Assembly (NCBI GenBank): GCA_027493445.1
Contig: JAOSKU010000001.1
Location: 558,001-622,000, forward strand
Reading direction: 5' to 3'
Source of the DNA: Thermoleophilia bacterium
GTDB taxonomy: Bacteria > Actinomycetota > Thermoleophilia > RBG-16-64-13
DNA: 64,000 nucleotides
This document shows, one piece after another, positions 27,654 to 35,774 of this stretch (positions within the stretch are counted from its first letter, which is position 1; each line of letters starts with the position of its first letter). A program made the position numbers and the translations under genes. Under the pieces are notes generated by a model. That model was not told where the DNA came from and did not search any database. It saw only the letters and a list, made by a program, of their open reading frames with translations.

Positions 27654-29457
27654 TCAGCGGCTCTCGGCGGCCTCGGCTTCGTCCAAGAGATCCTGGACCC
27701 CCTGCTCATCGGGGGTAGTCGCGCTGCAGTTCGACCAGTATGGGAATGGCCCGCTCCGGCTCGCCCCTCTCGATGTAGACGACGGCCATCAGGCTCAAGG
27801 TGTGGGGCGCCTGGGGCGAAATCTCGAGGGCACGGTCCAGGTGCGCGATCGCCTGATCGTACTCCTTGACCCCGAGCAGCCCCACCGCCCACTGCAGCTC
27901 GGTATCTGGCTCCTGCGGATCCAGCTCTTGCGGAATCGCGTAGAACTCGTCGAGCGCCCGCACCATCTCGGGAGTCGGATTCCGATCTGCTTCGTACGAG
28001 AGCTTGCGGCCGGGAGGATAGTAGAACGACGGCAGACCCGGGCGCAGACCGTCGGCGGCCGCCTTCATGCGGTCGAGGTCGTCGAGGCGACTGCCTTGTC
28101 GGAGCTCGAAATCGGCCCGCGCGAAGTAGAGGCCGGGGACGAGCAGGGCCGCGGCCACCAGCACACCGGTTCCTATCACGAGCGCGCGCCAGCGGCGTCT
28201 CCGAGTCAGCGGGTCTTTCTTGGCGATCGCGCGGGGGAGCCCTCCGGCCAAACCGGCGTACAGCGCCAGAAGAGGCAGGGTGCTGAGAGCCAGAGGGTTG
28301 AAAAGGTACGAGACCATCAGACTGACGGCGCCGGCGTAGACCACCCGGCGGGAAGGAGGCAGCGAATGGAAGCGCCTGACTGGCCGCAACACGAGCCAGC
28401 CGAAAACGACCAGGAATGGGATGCCGTATGTCGAGCCCAGCTCCAGCACCCAGTTGTGGGCATCGGAGAATCTCTCGAAGGCGAAGTAGTCGTGCTGCAG
28501 CTGCGGAGTCAGGGCCCCGTAGAAGATGCGCTCGAAGTTGGCCGGGCCGGCTCCGAACAGGGGCCGATCTGCGAAAGCGGTCACGGCCATGCCCCAGGCG
28601 TGCCAGCGAGCCCCGTAGAAGGTGGGATCGGTGATACTGCTCAGCTTGTGCATGATCGACTCGCCCGGATTCAGCGCGGCGGCCCCCAGGAGGCCGAGCA
28701 CGATCACGATCCCTCCGCCGGTCAGCCACCGGCGGGGTAGGCGCCTTCCTCCGGCGACCGCCAGCACTGCAACACCCGCCAGCAGGCCCAGAAGGGCCGC
28801 TCGGGAAGCGGCGACGAGCACTCCGGCTACGCACACCGTACCGATGATTGAGAACAGGAGCCTTCGTCGCAGCCGTTCCGCATGCAGAGCAAGACCGGCG
28901 GTGATGACCGCCGCCGCGGCCAGATAGGCGGCCAGATGGACGGGGTTGCCGAAAGTGGCGCTCGGCCGGCCGCTGGCCGCGCTCGTGAGGTTGTCCGATA
29001 GCGGGAGTCCGGCAAGGGACCAGCCGGTCAGGAAGAGCACCGGGAGTGCTGCCCAAACGGTAGCCCGAACAGGGTCGAAGGCGGAATCGAGGGGCTCGGT
29101 TAGGAGCATCCCCAGCAGGTACATCACGAGGGTGTACGTCATGACGAGCAGGCCAACCTCCTGGTTGGGCCGACCCCACAAAGAGACCCCGGGGAGGGGA
29201 CTCAGGGCGTAGGAGATCCCGGCTAGCGCGAGCGCAAGCGCGATGCCCAAGAGTGGGGCTCTTGGCGGCAGGCGCACTCCGGAGCCGGGCAGTGTGCTCA
29301 CCGCCACCACGGTCAGAGCGGCCGCCACAGCAAGCGCGAGGATCTTGGGGCTCGAGAATGGGTGGTAGACGAGAGTGCTGTAGAGCAGAGGCGCCCCAAA
29401 GACGACCACGACAGCTCCCACGAGAGCCAGAGACAGAGCTACCGGCGTTCGAGACAT
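27654..29457 (-). CDS. O-antigen ligase / Wzy_C-type multi-spanning protein with C-terminal TPR (one frame break)
   Basis: About ten or more membrane helices in the first 420 residues, including the periplasmic-loop region GAGPANFERIF and HNWVLELGSTYG typical of the Wzy_C/O-antigen ligase superfamily. A C-terminal soluble part has TPR-like units (QAIAHLDRALEISPQAPHTL). The frame stops early at 27706; removing one base from the G5 run 27711-27715 extends it to a natural end EAEAAESR at 27654 (600 residues). This superfamily includes pilin O-oligosaccharyltransferases. Location among pilin genes suggests glycan transfer to pilins, but lipid-linked or wall glycan ligation is equally possible. 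Confidence 0.78.
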
Positions 29458-29503
29458 CGAGACCACCTTGGCGACCGGAGGATGACAGGGTGAAGCGCAC
29501 CAA

Positions 29504-29532
29504 AGACTAGAAGCTCCCATCCGGGGTGTCAA
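29504..29532 (-). promoter_or_regulatory. Sigma70-type promoter for the ligase-like gene
   Basis: On the minus strand TTGACA (29527-29532), exactly 17-base spacer, TAGTCT (29504-29509). Predicted start near 29497 gives a leader of about 40 bases to the ATG at 29457. Confidence 0.72.
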
Positions 29533-29632
29533 ATGACGGGTCGGGCGATGGCCGCCGGGGGGCCTAACCCCTCGCCCAAGCTGCACCCAAGGTATGAGTG
29601 TGCCAGGCTGGGCCTGCCGCTACGATGCGGGT

Positions 29633-30109
29633 ATGAGGAGATCACGAACCATACCCGGCCCCGGTAGCAACAGAGGCCATACGCTCGTCGAGCTTGTGGT
29701 GGCTCTGGCGATCTTGGTCATCATGGCCGCCGGCGCCGCCTTCGGACTGGTCCGCGCCACCGAGCAGATATCCGCCCGGGGGACCGCTCAGATCCTCCAG
29801 ATGGCGGCCGTCCGGGCCCAGACGGCGGCGCTCTGGGGGGAAGGCTCGGCTGCGGTCTCTCTGACCACGCGTGGAGTACGCGTCCAGCCGGCCTTCGCCG
29901 TCGCCGGTGCGTACGACGGGCCTGGAGGGCCGGTGCCGGTGGGGACCAATCTCGCCCGCTGGCGATCCGGAGAATCGGTCCAGCTCCGTTTCGGCCCCTC
30001 TTTCGGGGCCCCAGATGGCGCGGGCACAGTCTTCCTCGCAGGCCCGGCGGGGAACGTGGCCGTCGTGATCCGTGCGGAGAGCGGCCTCACGCGAAGAGAG
30101 CTCAGATGA
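29633..30109 (+). CDS. Minor pseudopilin, GspH/FimT-like
   Basis: Short basic leader then GHTLVELVVALAILVIMAAG, a prepilin site with H instead of F at +1, followed by a helix and a small globular domain. 158 residues from ATG 29633; an in-frame ATG at 29594 would add a 13-residue extension. First gene of a plus-strand four-gene minor pilin operon. Its TGA overlaps the next ATG. Confidence 0.75.
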   Translation: MRRSRTIPGPGSNRGHTLVELVVALAILVIMAAGAAFGLVRATEQISARGTAQILQMAAVRAQTAALWGEGSAAVSLTTRGVRVQPAFAVAGAYDGPGGPVPVGTNLARWRSGESVQLRFGPSFGAPDGAGTVFLAGPAGNVAVVIRAESGLTRRELR

Positions 30110-30828
30110 CGGCCCACCTCCCCGCTCTAGGGCAGCCCCCGTCGCCCCCGATCGGAACACGGGGCTCGGCGTTGCTGGAGGTGGTACTGGCTCTGGGTCT
30201 CATGGTGCTGCTGCTGGTGGCCCTAGGCCAGGCCGTCGCCTCTTTGCGGGACATTGGATACCGGCTCGACAGGCAAGCTGTCGCACCTGCCACCACCATC
30301 TCCGCGGCGTCGACTGACCGCTGGACGTGGGGATCACCGACGATCATGGAGGCGCACGTGGGGGAACAGACCCTCCGAGTGGTCGCCGGTGCCACATCTG
30401 GAGAAGGGGAACTGATGGTGGGCTTGTGGGTCGATGGAAGAAAGGTCCGCGAGTCGTCAACCACCGGCGGGCGAGAGCTTGTCTTCGAGGTTCCGCCGCT
30501 CTCCACGAGGCCGGTCGAGGTGTCGGTACGCGCCCGCCGGCCCGGAGGACCATGGGGTGTGGCGTGGCTGGCAACCAGGTTGCCAGGCGGCACGATTGCC
30601 CCGCCCAGCGACGCAGCCTCCGCTCCCGGCCTGCTCGTGGTTCACCTGCCCTCGGCCGGGGTTGGGATCGTCCGGGTCGCTGGGGCCGCTGAAGAAATGG
30701 TTACGTCGTCGAGCGCAAGCCCGGCAGCGGGTCCCTGCCCGGGAGGCGAGGTCATCGAGGTGAGCGCAGCCGGTCGGTCCCAGAACCTCATCACTCGATC
30801 GGGCGGCAGCACGCATGTGTATTTCTGA
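30106..30828 (+). CDS. Minor pseudopilin, PulI/PilV-like
   Basis: 240 residues with prepilin-type segment GSALLEVVLALGLMVLLLVALG, the conserved E at +5 after cleavage at G. ATGA overlap with the FimT-like gene. The head has no recognisable domain. Order FimT, PulI/PilV, PulJ/PilW, PilX is the usual minor pilin order. Confidence 0.72.
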   Translation: MTAHLPALGQPPSPPIGTRGSALLEVVLALGLMVLLLVALGQAVASLRDIGYRLDRQAVAPATTISAASTDRWTWGSPTIMEAHVGEQTLRVVAGATSGEGELMVGLWVDGRKVRESSTTGGRELVFEVPPLSTRPVEVSVRARRPGGPWGVAWLATRLPGGTIAPPSDAASAPGLLVVHLPSAGVGIVRVAGAAEEMVTSSSASPAAGPCPGGEVIEVSAAGRSQNLITRSGGSTHVYF

Positions 30829-31432
30829 GTCGGTTGTGCACTCCGACTCTCCTTCGGGACGGGGAGGTTTCACTCTCGTGGAGGTGCTGGTTGCCATGCT
30901 TCTCACGCTGCTCCTCCTCGGAGCATCCCTGCCCGTATGGCAAGGACTGCAGGCCCTCGCGGTAGGAGAGGTCGATCACGCCATTGGCGTCGGGCAATCT
31001 CGCGTGGCCGCCGCTAGATTCGAGCGCGATCTGCGGTCCGCTTCCGCGGCTGACAGCGCCGGGGCCGAGTGCGTCGCGGTACTGGAGGCCACCTCAAGCC
31101 AGATCGTTCTTCTGACCCGCTCGGGTCCGGGGGAGGTCCCCGAGATCGTGGAGTGGGAGGTCAGCGGCGGGTCTCTCATGCGTCGCCGCGGCCCCTGGAC
31201 CGGCTCCATGCCGACCGGCTTCCCGCACGGCGACTACCTCGATCACAAGACCATGCTCGAGGGCGTGGAAGCCCGGTTCACGTACTCGGGAGCCGGGTTC
31301 GAGGGACTCGCGAACGTCGAGGCCCGGGCACTCGGACTCGTGCGAGGCGTGAGGCTCGAGGGTACGCTGCTGCCGGGGGACGCACAGTCCCGGGCCGTCG
31401 ACCTGCGCCTCGAGGGGACGGTCTACGGGTGA
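30815..31432 (+). CDS. Minor pseudopilin, PulJ/PilW-like
   Basis: 205 residues; GGFTLVEVLVAMLLTLLLLG is a clear prepilin motif. Overlaps the previous gene by 14 bases and the following one by four (GTGA). It belongs to the second minor pilin set; the first set is on the minus strand at 21-24.6 kb. Confidence 0.8.
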   Translation: MCISESVVHSDSPSGRGGFTLVEVLVAMLLTLLLLGASLPVWQGLQALAVGEVDHAIGVGQSRVAAARFERDLRSASAADSAGAECVAVLEATSSQIVLLTRSGPGEVPEIVEWEVSGGSLMRRRGPWTGSMPTGFPHGDYLDHKTMLEGVEARFTYSGAGFEGLANVEARALGLVRGVRLEGTLLPGDAQSRAVDLRLEGTVYG

Positions 31433-32331
31433 GCGACCAGCGTGGGTCCGCGCTTCTTCTCGTGCTGGTGCTCTGCTGCAGTGCGGCTCTTCTCGTGGCC
31501 ACGTGGGCGGTGGTTGGCACAGTCGAAGCGGACACCCTCGTCAGCGAACGTGACGGACGCGCGCGATTGCGGGCGGCGGAGGAAGCCCTCGCTCGGCTGG
31601 CCGAGCAGGCCTGGGTGGCTTGGGTTCCAGGAACCTATGCGCTGGAACCCGGTTACGAGGGCATCCTGGAGGTGGAACCGTCTTCGGGCGCCATCCTGCA
31701 TGCTTCCGTCCGGTCCCGCGGGGAAGCTCCGCCTCTTCAGCTGAGCGCCGATCTGGAAAGAGGCAAGGACGGGATCGAGATTCCCCGCTGTGTCCTGGCC
31801 GCATCGACCGTGTCTTGGCAGGCCGGGCGTGGCGGACCCATAGTGGAGCTCCCCGCGGGGAGCGAGGCCGTGGAAGTCGCTGTGGGAGGCGAGGGCCTGC
31901 CTCCGGAACTTGCACCAGGGGGCGTGGTCGCACCCGAGTGGTCCCTCGACGAAGGCACTCAGAAGGCGCTCGAGCGGGAGGCGTCACGAGGAGGCCCGGT
32001 CCCCGTGGTGGTGCTTTCGAGTCGTCCTGGGCTCACTATCGCCCTGCCGGCGGGTCCGCTGGGTCGGTCCGGGGAAGAACCGGCCGCAGTGCTCCTCACA
32101 GGAGGGGGGACTCTCGATCTCACGGGCGCGGGAGACCTCTACGGCGTGTTCCTGGCCCCCGAGGGGGATGTCCTTCTAGAAGGAGCCGTCGTACACGGGG
32201 CCGTGCTGGTCGGGGGCCGGGTGGACGCGGGCATGAGTGGAAGGGTGGCCTATTCCGACGATATCCATTCCTGGGCTCGGTACGACCTGTTGACCCGGGT
32301 CCGCCTCGTGCCGGGCACGCGGCGCGAATGA
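31429..32331 (+). CDS. PilX-like pilus assembly protein
   Basis: 300 residues with N-terminal helix GSALLLVLVLCCSAALLVATW and a charged following helix (RARLRAAEEALARLAEQAW) as in PilX. Extracellular part ends in a strand-rich region like that of the 21.2-kb paralogue (TGAGDLYGVFLAPEGDVLLE). GTG start overlaps the upstream stop. Last gene of the operon. Confidence 0.72.
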   Translation: MSDQRGSALLLVLVLCCSAALLVATWAVVGTVEADTLVSERDGRARLRAAEEALARLAEQAWVAWVPGTYALEPGYEGILEVEPSSGAILHASVRSRGEAPPLQLSADLERGKDGIEIPRCVLAASTVSWQAGRGGPIVELPAGSEAVEVAVGGEGLPPELAPGGVVAPEWSLDEGTQKALEREASRGGPVPVVVLSSRPGLTIALPAGPLGRSGEEPAAVLLTGGGTLDLTGAGDLYGVFLAPEGDVLLEGAVVHGAVLVGGRVDAGMSGRVAYSDDIHSWARYDLLTRVRLVPGTRRE

Positions 32332-32356
32332 GAGGGAGTTGACCCGTGCGCGGGTG

Positions 32357-32362
32357 TATAAT
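32357..32362 (+). promoter_or_regulatory. Consensus -10 box (TATAAT), likely leaderless promoter
   Basis: TATAAT ends eight bases before the ATG at 32370, so transcription would start at or next to the start codon. A TTGACC upstream is only 12 bases away, too close for a -35. No Shine-Dalgarno precedes the ATG, consistent with leaderless translation. Confidence 0.55.
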
Positions 32363-32369
32363 CGTGCAC

Positions 32370-32795
32370 ATGTCTGAATGGTCACCATATGACAGCTGTC
32401 ATGACAGCGCCAAGGACGACCGCGTCGAGTGCCGCGCTTGTGGGGTCGTGTGCGAGCGGGTTATTCATCCCGTGCACTGCCTGCGCTCGGAGTGCCGGTA
32501 TGTCTACGCTTTCGAGGAAGGCTCGGTAACCTACTTCGGGTGCGTGGAGAAGGTGTTCGGTGCCGAGCTGGACCTGGCAGCCTACCGCGGAGCACCCACC
32601 CGTGACGTGTACGGTGCACTCAAGGCGCGCAAGACGCCTCTGCCCGAGTGCGGAGTTCAGATCGAGAAGGCCTACGCCTACAAGTACACTTGGCATGCTT
32701 GCCACAACCCCATCTTTCTCCAGTCCCCAGCCAGCTGGGCCCCCGACGCGGTGAGACGATTGGTCGAGGGCTGCGGCAACGACGCGGCCGCCTAG
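32370..32795 (+). CDS. Uncharacterised cysteine-rich protein
   Basis: 141 residues, no family recognised. The N-terminal half has many Cys/His residues (CRACGVVCERVIHPVHC, then CRYVYAF), consistent with metal binding. Later residues include YAYKYTWHACHNP. No signal peptide or membrane helix. Starts downstream of a TATAAT box, apparently leaderless, and is followed three bases later by rnz, so it may be the first gene of an rnz operon. Confidence 0.7.
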   Translation: MSEWSPYDSCHDSAKDDRVECRACGVVCERVIHPVHCLRSECRYVYAFEEGSVTYFGCVEKVFGAELDLAAYRGAPTRDVYGALKARKTPLPECGVQIEKAYAYKYTWHACHNPIFLQSPASWAPDAVRRLVEGCGNDAAA

Positions 32796-32798
32796 CTC

Positions 32799-33791
32799 TT
32801 GGACCTCCGCCTCGTCTTCCTCGGAACCGCGGGGGCCGTACCCACTGTCGACCGCGGCCCGAGTGGTCTCCTCATCATCCGCGGTGGCGAGCGCATTTTG
32901 GTTGACTGCGGCGAGGGGACCCAGCGGCAGCTCATGCGTTCCGTTGGTCTTGGGAGGATCGGCACTGTCCTCCTGACCCACCTCCATGGAGACCACTACC
33001 TCGGGTTGCCCGGACTGTTCAAGACCCTGAGCCTGCAGGGGAGGGAGGAGACACTCCGGTTGTTCGGCCCGCCGGGTCTGGAAGAGATGCTGTACGTGGC
33101 ACAAAGGATGTTCGGTCGCGTCCAGTTCCCGGTCGACGTAGCCGAGGTCAACGGTGGCGTGGCCTGGCAGGGCAGTGGGTACGCACTTCGAACGATCCGC
33201 ACGGAGCATGGCACACCCAGTTTGGCATGGGCCCTCGAGGAGGAATGGCGGCCCGGTCGTTTCCATCCGGAGAAGGCCATCGCTCTGGGCGTCGAGCCAG
33301 GCCCGCACTTCCGGCTACTCCAGATGGGCCACTCGGTGGTTCTCGACTCGGGTGCGGTCGTCGAGCCGGAGCAAGTCATGGATGAACCCCGTCCCGGCCG
33401 GAAGATCGTGATCTCGGGAGACACCAGGCCGACCGGAAGTCTCGTCAACCTCGCGCGCGGCGCGTCCGTGTTGGTGCATGACGCCACTTTCACCGAAGTC
33501 GAGAAGGCCCGCGCCGTCGAGACTCGGCACTCCACAGCCCGGGAGGCCGCCGAGACAGCCGCAGCCGCCGGCGTGGGTCTCCTGGTTCTGACGCACGTCA
33601 GCTCTCGTCACGGATGGCGAGAATTGACCTCGGAAGCACGAGCGCTGTTTCCTCGGAGCGTCTTGCCGTCCGACTTGGACCACGTCGTGGTGCCGTTCCC
33701 GGAAAAGGGTCTGCCCGAGAGAGTGCGGGCCGCCGACGTGGAGCACCCCCGGGCCCGAGAGGACTGGCCGGAGGCCGCCAAACCGGTATAA
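32799..33791 (+). CDS. rnz: Ribonuclease Z (tRNA 3' endonuclease)
   Basis: Metallo-beta-lactamase nuclease maturing tRNA 3' ends. FLGTAGAVPT at the N-terminus, zinc motif HLHGDH, GEGTQRQL, GDTRP and the C-terminal LTHVSSRH are all present. 330 residues. TTG start at 32799, three bases after the previous stop; conserved sequence starts at once. A tRNA-Arg gene without encoded CCA lies 16 bases downstream. Confidence 0.93.
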   Translation: MDLRLVFLGTAGAVPTVDRGPSGLLIIRGGERILVDCGEGTQRQLMRSVGLGRIGTVLLTHLHGDHYLGLPGLFKTLSLQGREETLRLFGPPGLEEMLYVAQRMFGRVQFPVDVAEVNGGVAWQGSGYALRTIRTEHGTPSLAWALEEEWRPGRFHPEKAIALGVEPGPHFRLLQMGHSVVLDSGAVVEPEQVMDEPRPGRKIVISGDTRPTGSLVNLARGASVLVHDATFTEVEKARAVETRHSTAREAAETAAAAGVGLLVLTHVSSRHGWRELTSEARALFPRSVLPSDLDHVVVPFPEKGLPERVRAADVEHPRAREDWPEAAKPV

Positions 33792-33807
33792 TGCCCCGAG
33801 CCATCAC

Positions 33808-33880
33808 GCCCACGTAGCTCAGGGGATAGAGCACTGGCCTCCGGAGCCAGGTGCCGCAGGTTCGAATCCTGCCGTGGGCA
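33808..33880 (+). tRNA. tRNA-Arg (CCG anticodon)
   Basis: Folds as a standard cloverleaf: acceptor GCCCACG/CGTGGGC, D arm GCTCAGGGGATAGAGC, anticodon stem CTGGC/GCCAG with loop CTCCGGA (anticodon CCG), T arm with GGTTCGAATCC, discriminator A. CCA is not encoded. A TATAAT at 33787-33792 is a likely -10 box. Confidence 0.95.
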
Positions 33881-33923
33881 TAGGTTGGTGCTGATGGAGT
33901 CCCTGTTGGGGCTTTCTTCTGGT

Positions 33924-33993
33924 GAGCGCTCGATTCGGAACGAAGCCCCGGCCCCCGGGGCGCACTGGGCGGCGCGATGCGGAGGTTGTCACG
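33924..33993 (+). repeat. Dispersed element, partial copy R7
   Basis: GAGCGCTCGATTCGGAACGA, then AGCCCCGGCCCCCGGGGCGC and ACTGGGCGGCGCGATGCGG matches the left half of R9 in the same orientation. Lies after tRNA-Arg. Confidence 0.68.
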
Positions 33994-34015
33994 CGCGGCG
34001 GCCGGATGTGCTCCG

Positions 34016-34168
34016 TCAGCCTTTCTTGGCGGCCTTCTCTTGCCAGGTGGTGTTGCCCTGGGTGCAGCGGCCGGTCTTCGCGTGGTAGTAGACGCAGCTG
34101 TCACGCTGGGAACGATCGGCATTGCAGGGCTTTTCGCTGGGCTGTGTCTTCGCGCTCATGCACAGCAT
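34016..34168 (-). CDS. Small cysteine-containing hypothetical protein (50 aa)
   Basis: ATG at 34168 follows AGAGAGG at a suitable distance. The product starts MLCMSAKTQPSEKPCNADRS and continues with CVYYHAKTGRC; it is hydrophilic, Lys-rich, with four Cys. Third codon positions are strongly G/C, as in real genes here, and the other frames are not protein-like. No family recognised. Uncertain but better supported than the plus-strand frames over the same bases. Confidence 0.45.
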   Translation of the reverse strand: MLCMSAKTQPSEKPCNADRSQRDSCVYYHAKTGRCTQGNTTWQEKAAKKG

Positions 34169-34575
34169 GATACCTCTCTGCGCCGGTCGCTCCAATGCCG
34201 GCGGCTTCCGGTCCGTCCCGTCCTTCGCCGAAAAGTATTTGCTGCAATTTGCGACCATCGGTCCAGAGGCCCGTTGCCTCAGCTGGCAGCCGACGTTATC
34301 GTGGGTGCCTGCCACGAGGCTCTGAGAACTGGAGGGGGATTGAGCAAGCTGCTGTCCAGGTCGCTCTCCGAAACCGGGTGCAACACCTGTTTCTTCGGAG
34401 TAGAGCTACTCTGCTGCCTCGACGTAAAGGGCCGGGGATGTCCGACGTATAGGCCCCTCCCGACTCAGGTCCCGGAGCAACTCCGGAATGCTCTCCGATC
34501 GTTGCCCGAGCCCATGCCGGCCGCGCTTCAGGCAGGCCCGCGCCGCTACCTGTAGAGCTGCAGTGCTTCGAAGAA
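34169..34575. other. Intergenic stretch without convincing gene
   Basis: About 400 bases between the small ORF and the lipB terminator. Open frames exist but have unusual composition (many Cys and Arg with no motif), and none has a good ribosome site. I see no RNA fold that I recognise. Confidence 0.5.
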
Positions 34576-34599
34576 CCCCGCCCGGCTGAAGGAGCGGGG
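34576..34599 (-). terminator. Terminator downstream of lipB
   Basis: On the minus strand CCCCGC and GCGGGG form a 6-bp stem with a 12-base loop, followed by TTCTTCG. It lies about ten bases after the lipB stop. Moderate strength. Confidence 0.5.
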
Positions 34600-34609
34600 C
34601 GAGCGGCTC

Positions 34610-35326
34610 TCAGAGCTCGTCTTGGAATGATTCGAGGCTCGCGGAGCATAGGGGCGTGAGACCGACCTGGAATACCTCCGCGAATCTCTCGGCATAGGCC
34701 TGTTTGACGCGCTCCATCGGTGGAGCCGTTTCCGTCAGGGCCGCAACGCTCGTCTGTTGCAGCTCCCGTTCTCCGCACGAAACGATGAGCTCGAAAAGCG
34801 CCAGGTCGACGGAGACATTCAGTGAGGTCCCGTGGCTGGATACCCACCGCTCGCAGCGCAGCCCCACCGATGCGATCTTGTCTGAGCTAACGTAGAGCCC
34901 CGGCTTTCCCGGGTGCCTGCGCGCTTCGATGCCCCACTCGGTCAGCAGGCGGATCAAGACCTCCTCCAGTCGGCAGACGAAACGGCGCAGGTCCCGGCCC
35001 GGAATGGGCATGATGGGGTAGCTTACGAGCTGCCCGGGCGCATGGAGTGTGGCCGCGCCGCCGCGCTCGGAGCGCACTACGGTCACGTGTTCGGCAGTCA
35101 TGGCGGAATCTCCACGGAGGTCGCCCGGGCCTCCACGGCTACCCAACGTGATGACCGGTGGGTGCTCGAGCAGCAGCAAGGCGCCCGGGCGTCGGCCGCC
35201 CGCAACCTCTCGCCGAAGTCGCCCCTGGAGCCGCTGGGTTTCGAGGTACGGCACCAGACCCAGGTCGAACACCTGGATGAGCGGCTCGCCCGAGAAGTCG
35301 GGCAAGGGGCTTCTGGTTGCGCTCAC
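34610..35326 (-). CDS. lipB: Octanoyl-[acyl-carrier-protein]:protein N-octanoyltransferase
   Basis: Transfers octanoate from ACP to lipoyl domains. RGGAATLHAPGQLVSYPI matches the RGGxxTxHxPGQ signature with A where G is usual; the catalytic Lys is in SSDKIASVGLR and the nucleophilic Cys in ELIVSCGE; SSHGTSLNV also fits. GTG at 35326, seven bases after AAAGGA, is preferred to the TTG at 35374. 238 residues. Divergent from the zinc-ribbon gene at 35534. The LipA partner is not in this window. Confidence 0.88.
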   Translation of the reverse strand: MSATRSPLPDFSGEPLIQVFDLGLVPYLETQRLQGRLRREVAGGRRPGALLLLEHPPVITLGSRGGPGDLRGDSAMTAEHVTVVRSERGGAATLHAPGQLVSYPIMPIPGRDLRRFVCRLEEVLIRLLTEWGIEARRHPGKPGLYVSSDKIASVGLRCERWVSSHGTSLNVSVDLALFELIVSCGERELQQTSVAALTETAPPMERVKQAYAERFAEVFQVGLTPLCSASLESFQDEL

Positions 35327-35533
35327 CGATGGTCCTTTCACGCGGATGCCGGTTCCGAGGATCGCGCCCGCCAAGGGTACATCTACCGCCGCGAGTCGGC
35401 CAGTAAGGACCGGTCGTTCGGTGGTCTTGAGGCAGACCGGTTCGCTGTGAGAGACTTGACGGGCAAGACTACGCCGGTTTGGCCTCCAGCCGGGCTCGCG
35501 ATCGGTGCCGGTTCTCGACCAGAGGAGCTAAGA

Positions 35534-35752
35534 GTGGCGAAGAAGTATGATCCGCTGTGGGAGATCGTCGGCGAGAAGGTGCCTCTCCAGGGCGTGGAGC
35601 CCGATGTCGATGCTCTGTGTCCGAACTGCCACGTGCGCCTGCACCTGGGACTCGAGGCCAGACCGGGCGACACCATGGACTGCGGCCTCTGCGGCGCCGC
35701 TCTGACGGTCATCGCGGAGGGAGACAGGCTCGACCTCGAGCTCGAGGACTGA
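35534..35752 (+). CDS. Small zinc-ribbon protein, LysW-like
   Basis: 72 residues: an N-terminal AKKYDPLWEIVGEKV, then two CxxC knuckles (CPNC and CGLC) about 20 residues apart and an acidic tail DLELED. The CPxC-L...GD-xxCxxCGxxLxV pattern resembles LysW/AmCP carrier proteins, but no lysX/argX-type ligase genes are adjacent and the terminal Glu motif is absent. A generic zinc ribbon is the safer call. GTG start after AGAGGAG. Confidence 0.68.
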   Translation: MAKKYDPLWEIVGEKVPLQGVEPDVDALCPNCHVRLHLGLEARPGDTMDCGLCGAALTVIAEGDRLDLELED

Positions 35753-35774
35753 CCGCCATTCGGCCGAGGACGGA

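Noticed and set aside
27628..28740. 370-codon plus-strand frame opposite the ligase-like gene
   Set aside because: The minus-strand product has membrane helices and family motifs; the plus-strand product does not.
33977..34555. 192-codon plus-strand frame after tRNA-Arg
   Set aside because: Starts within repeat R7, has no ribosome site or motif, and opposes a more gene-like small frame.
34576..34599. Part of the dispersed repeat family
   Set aside because: The hairpin has no terminal-repeat or interior match; it is better explained as the lipB terminator.
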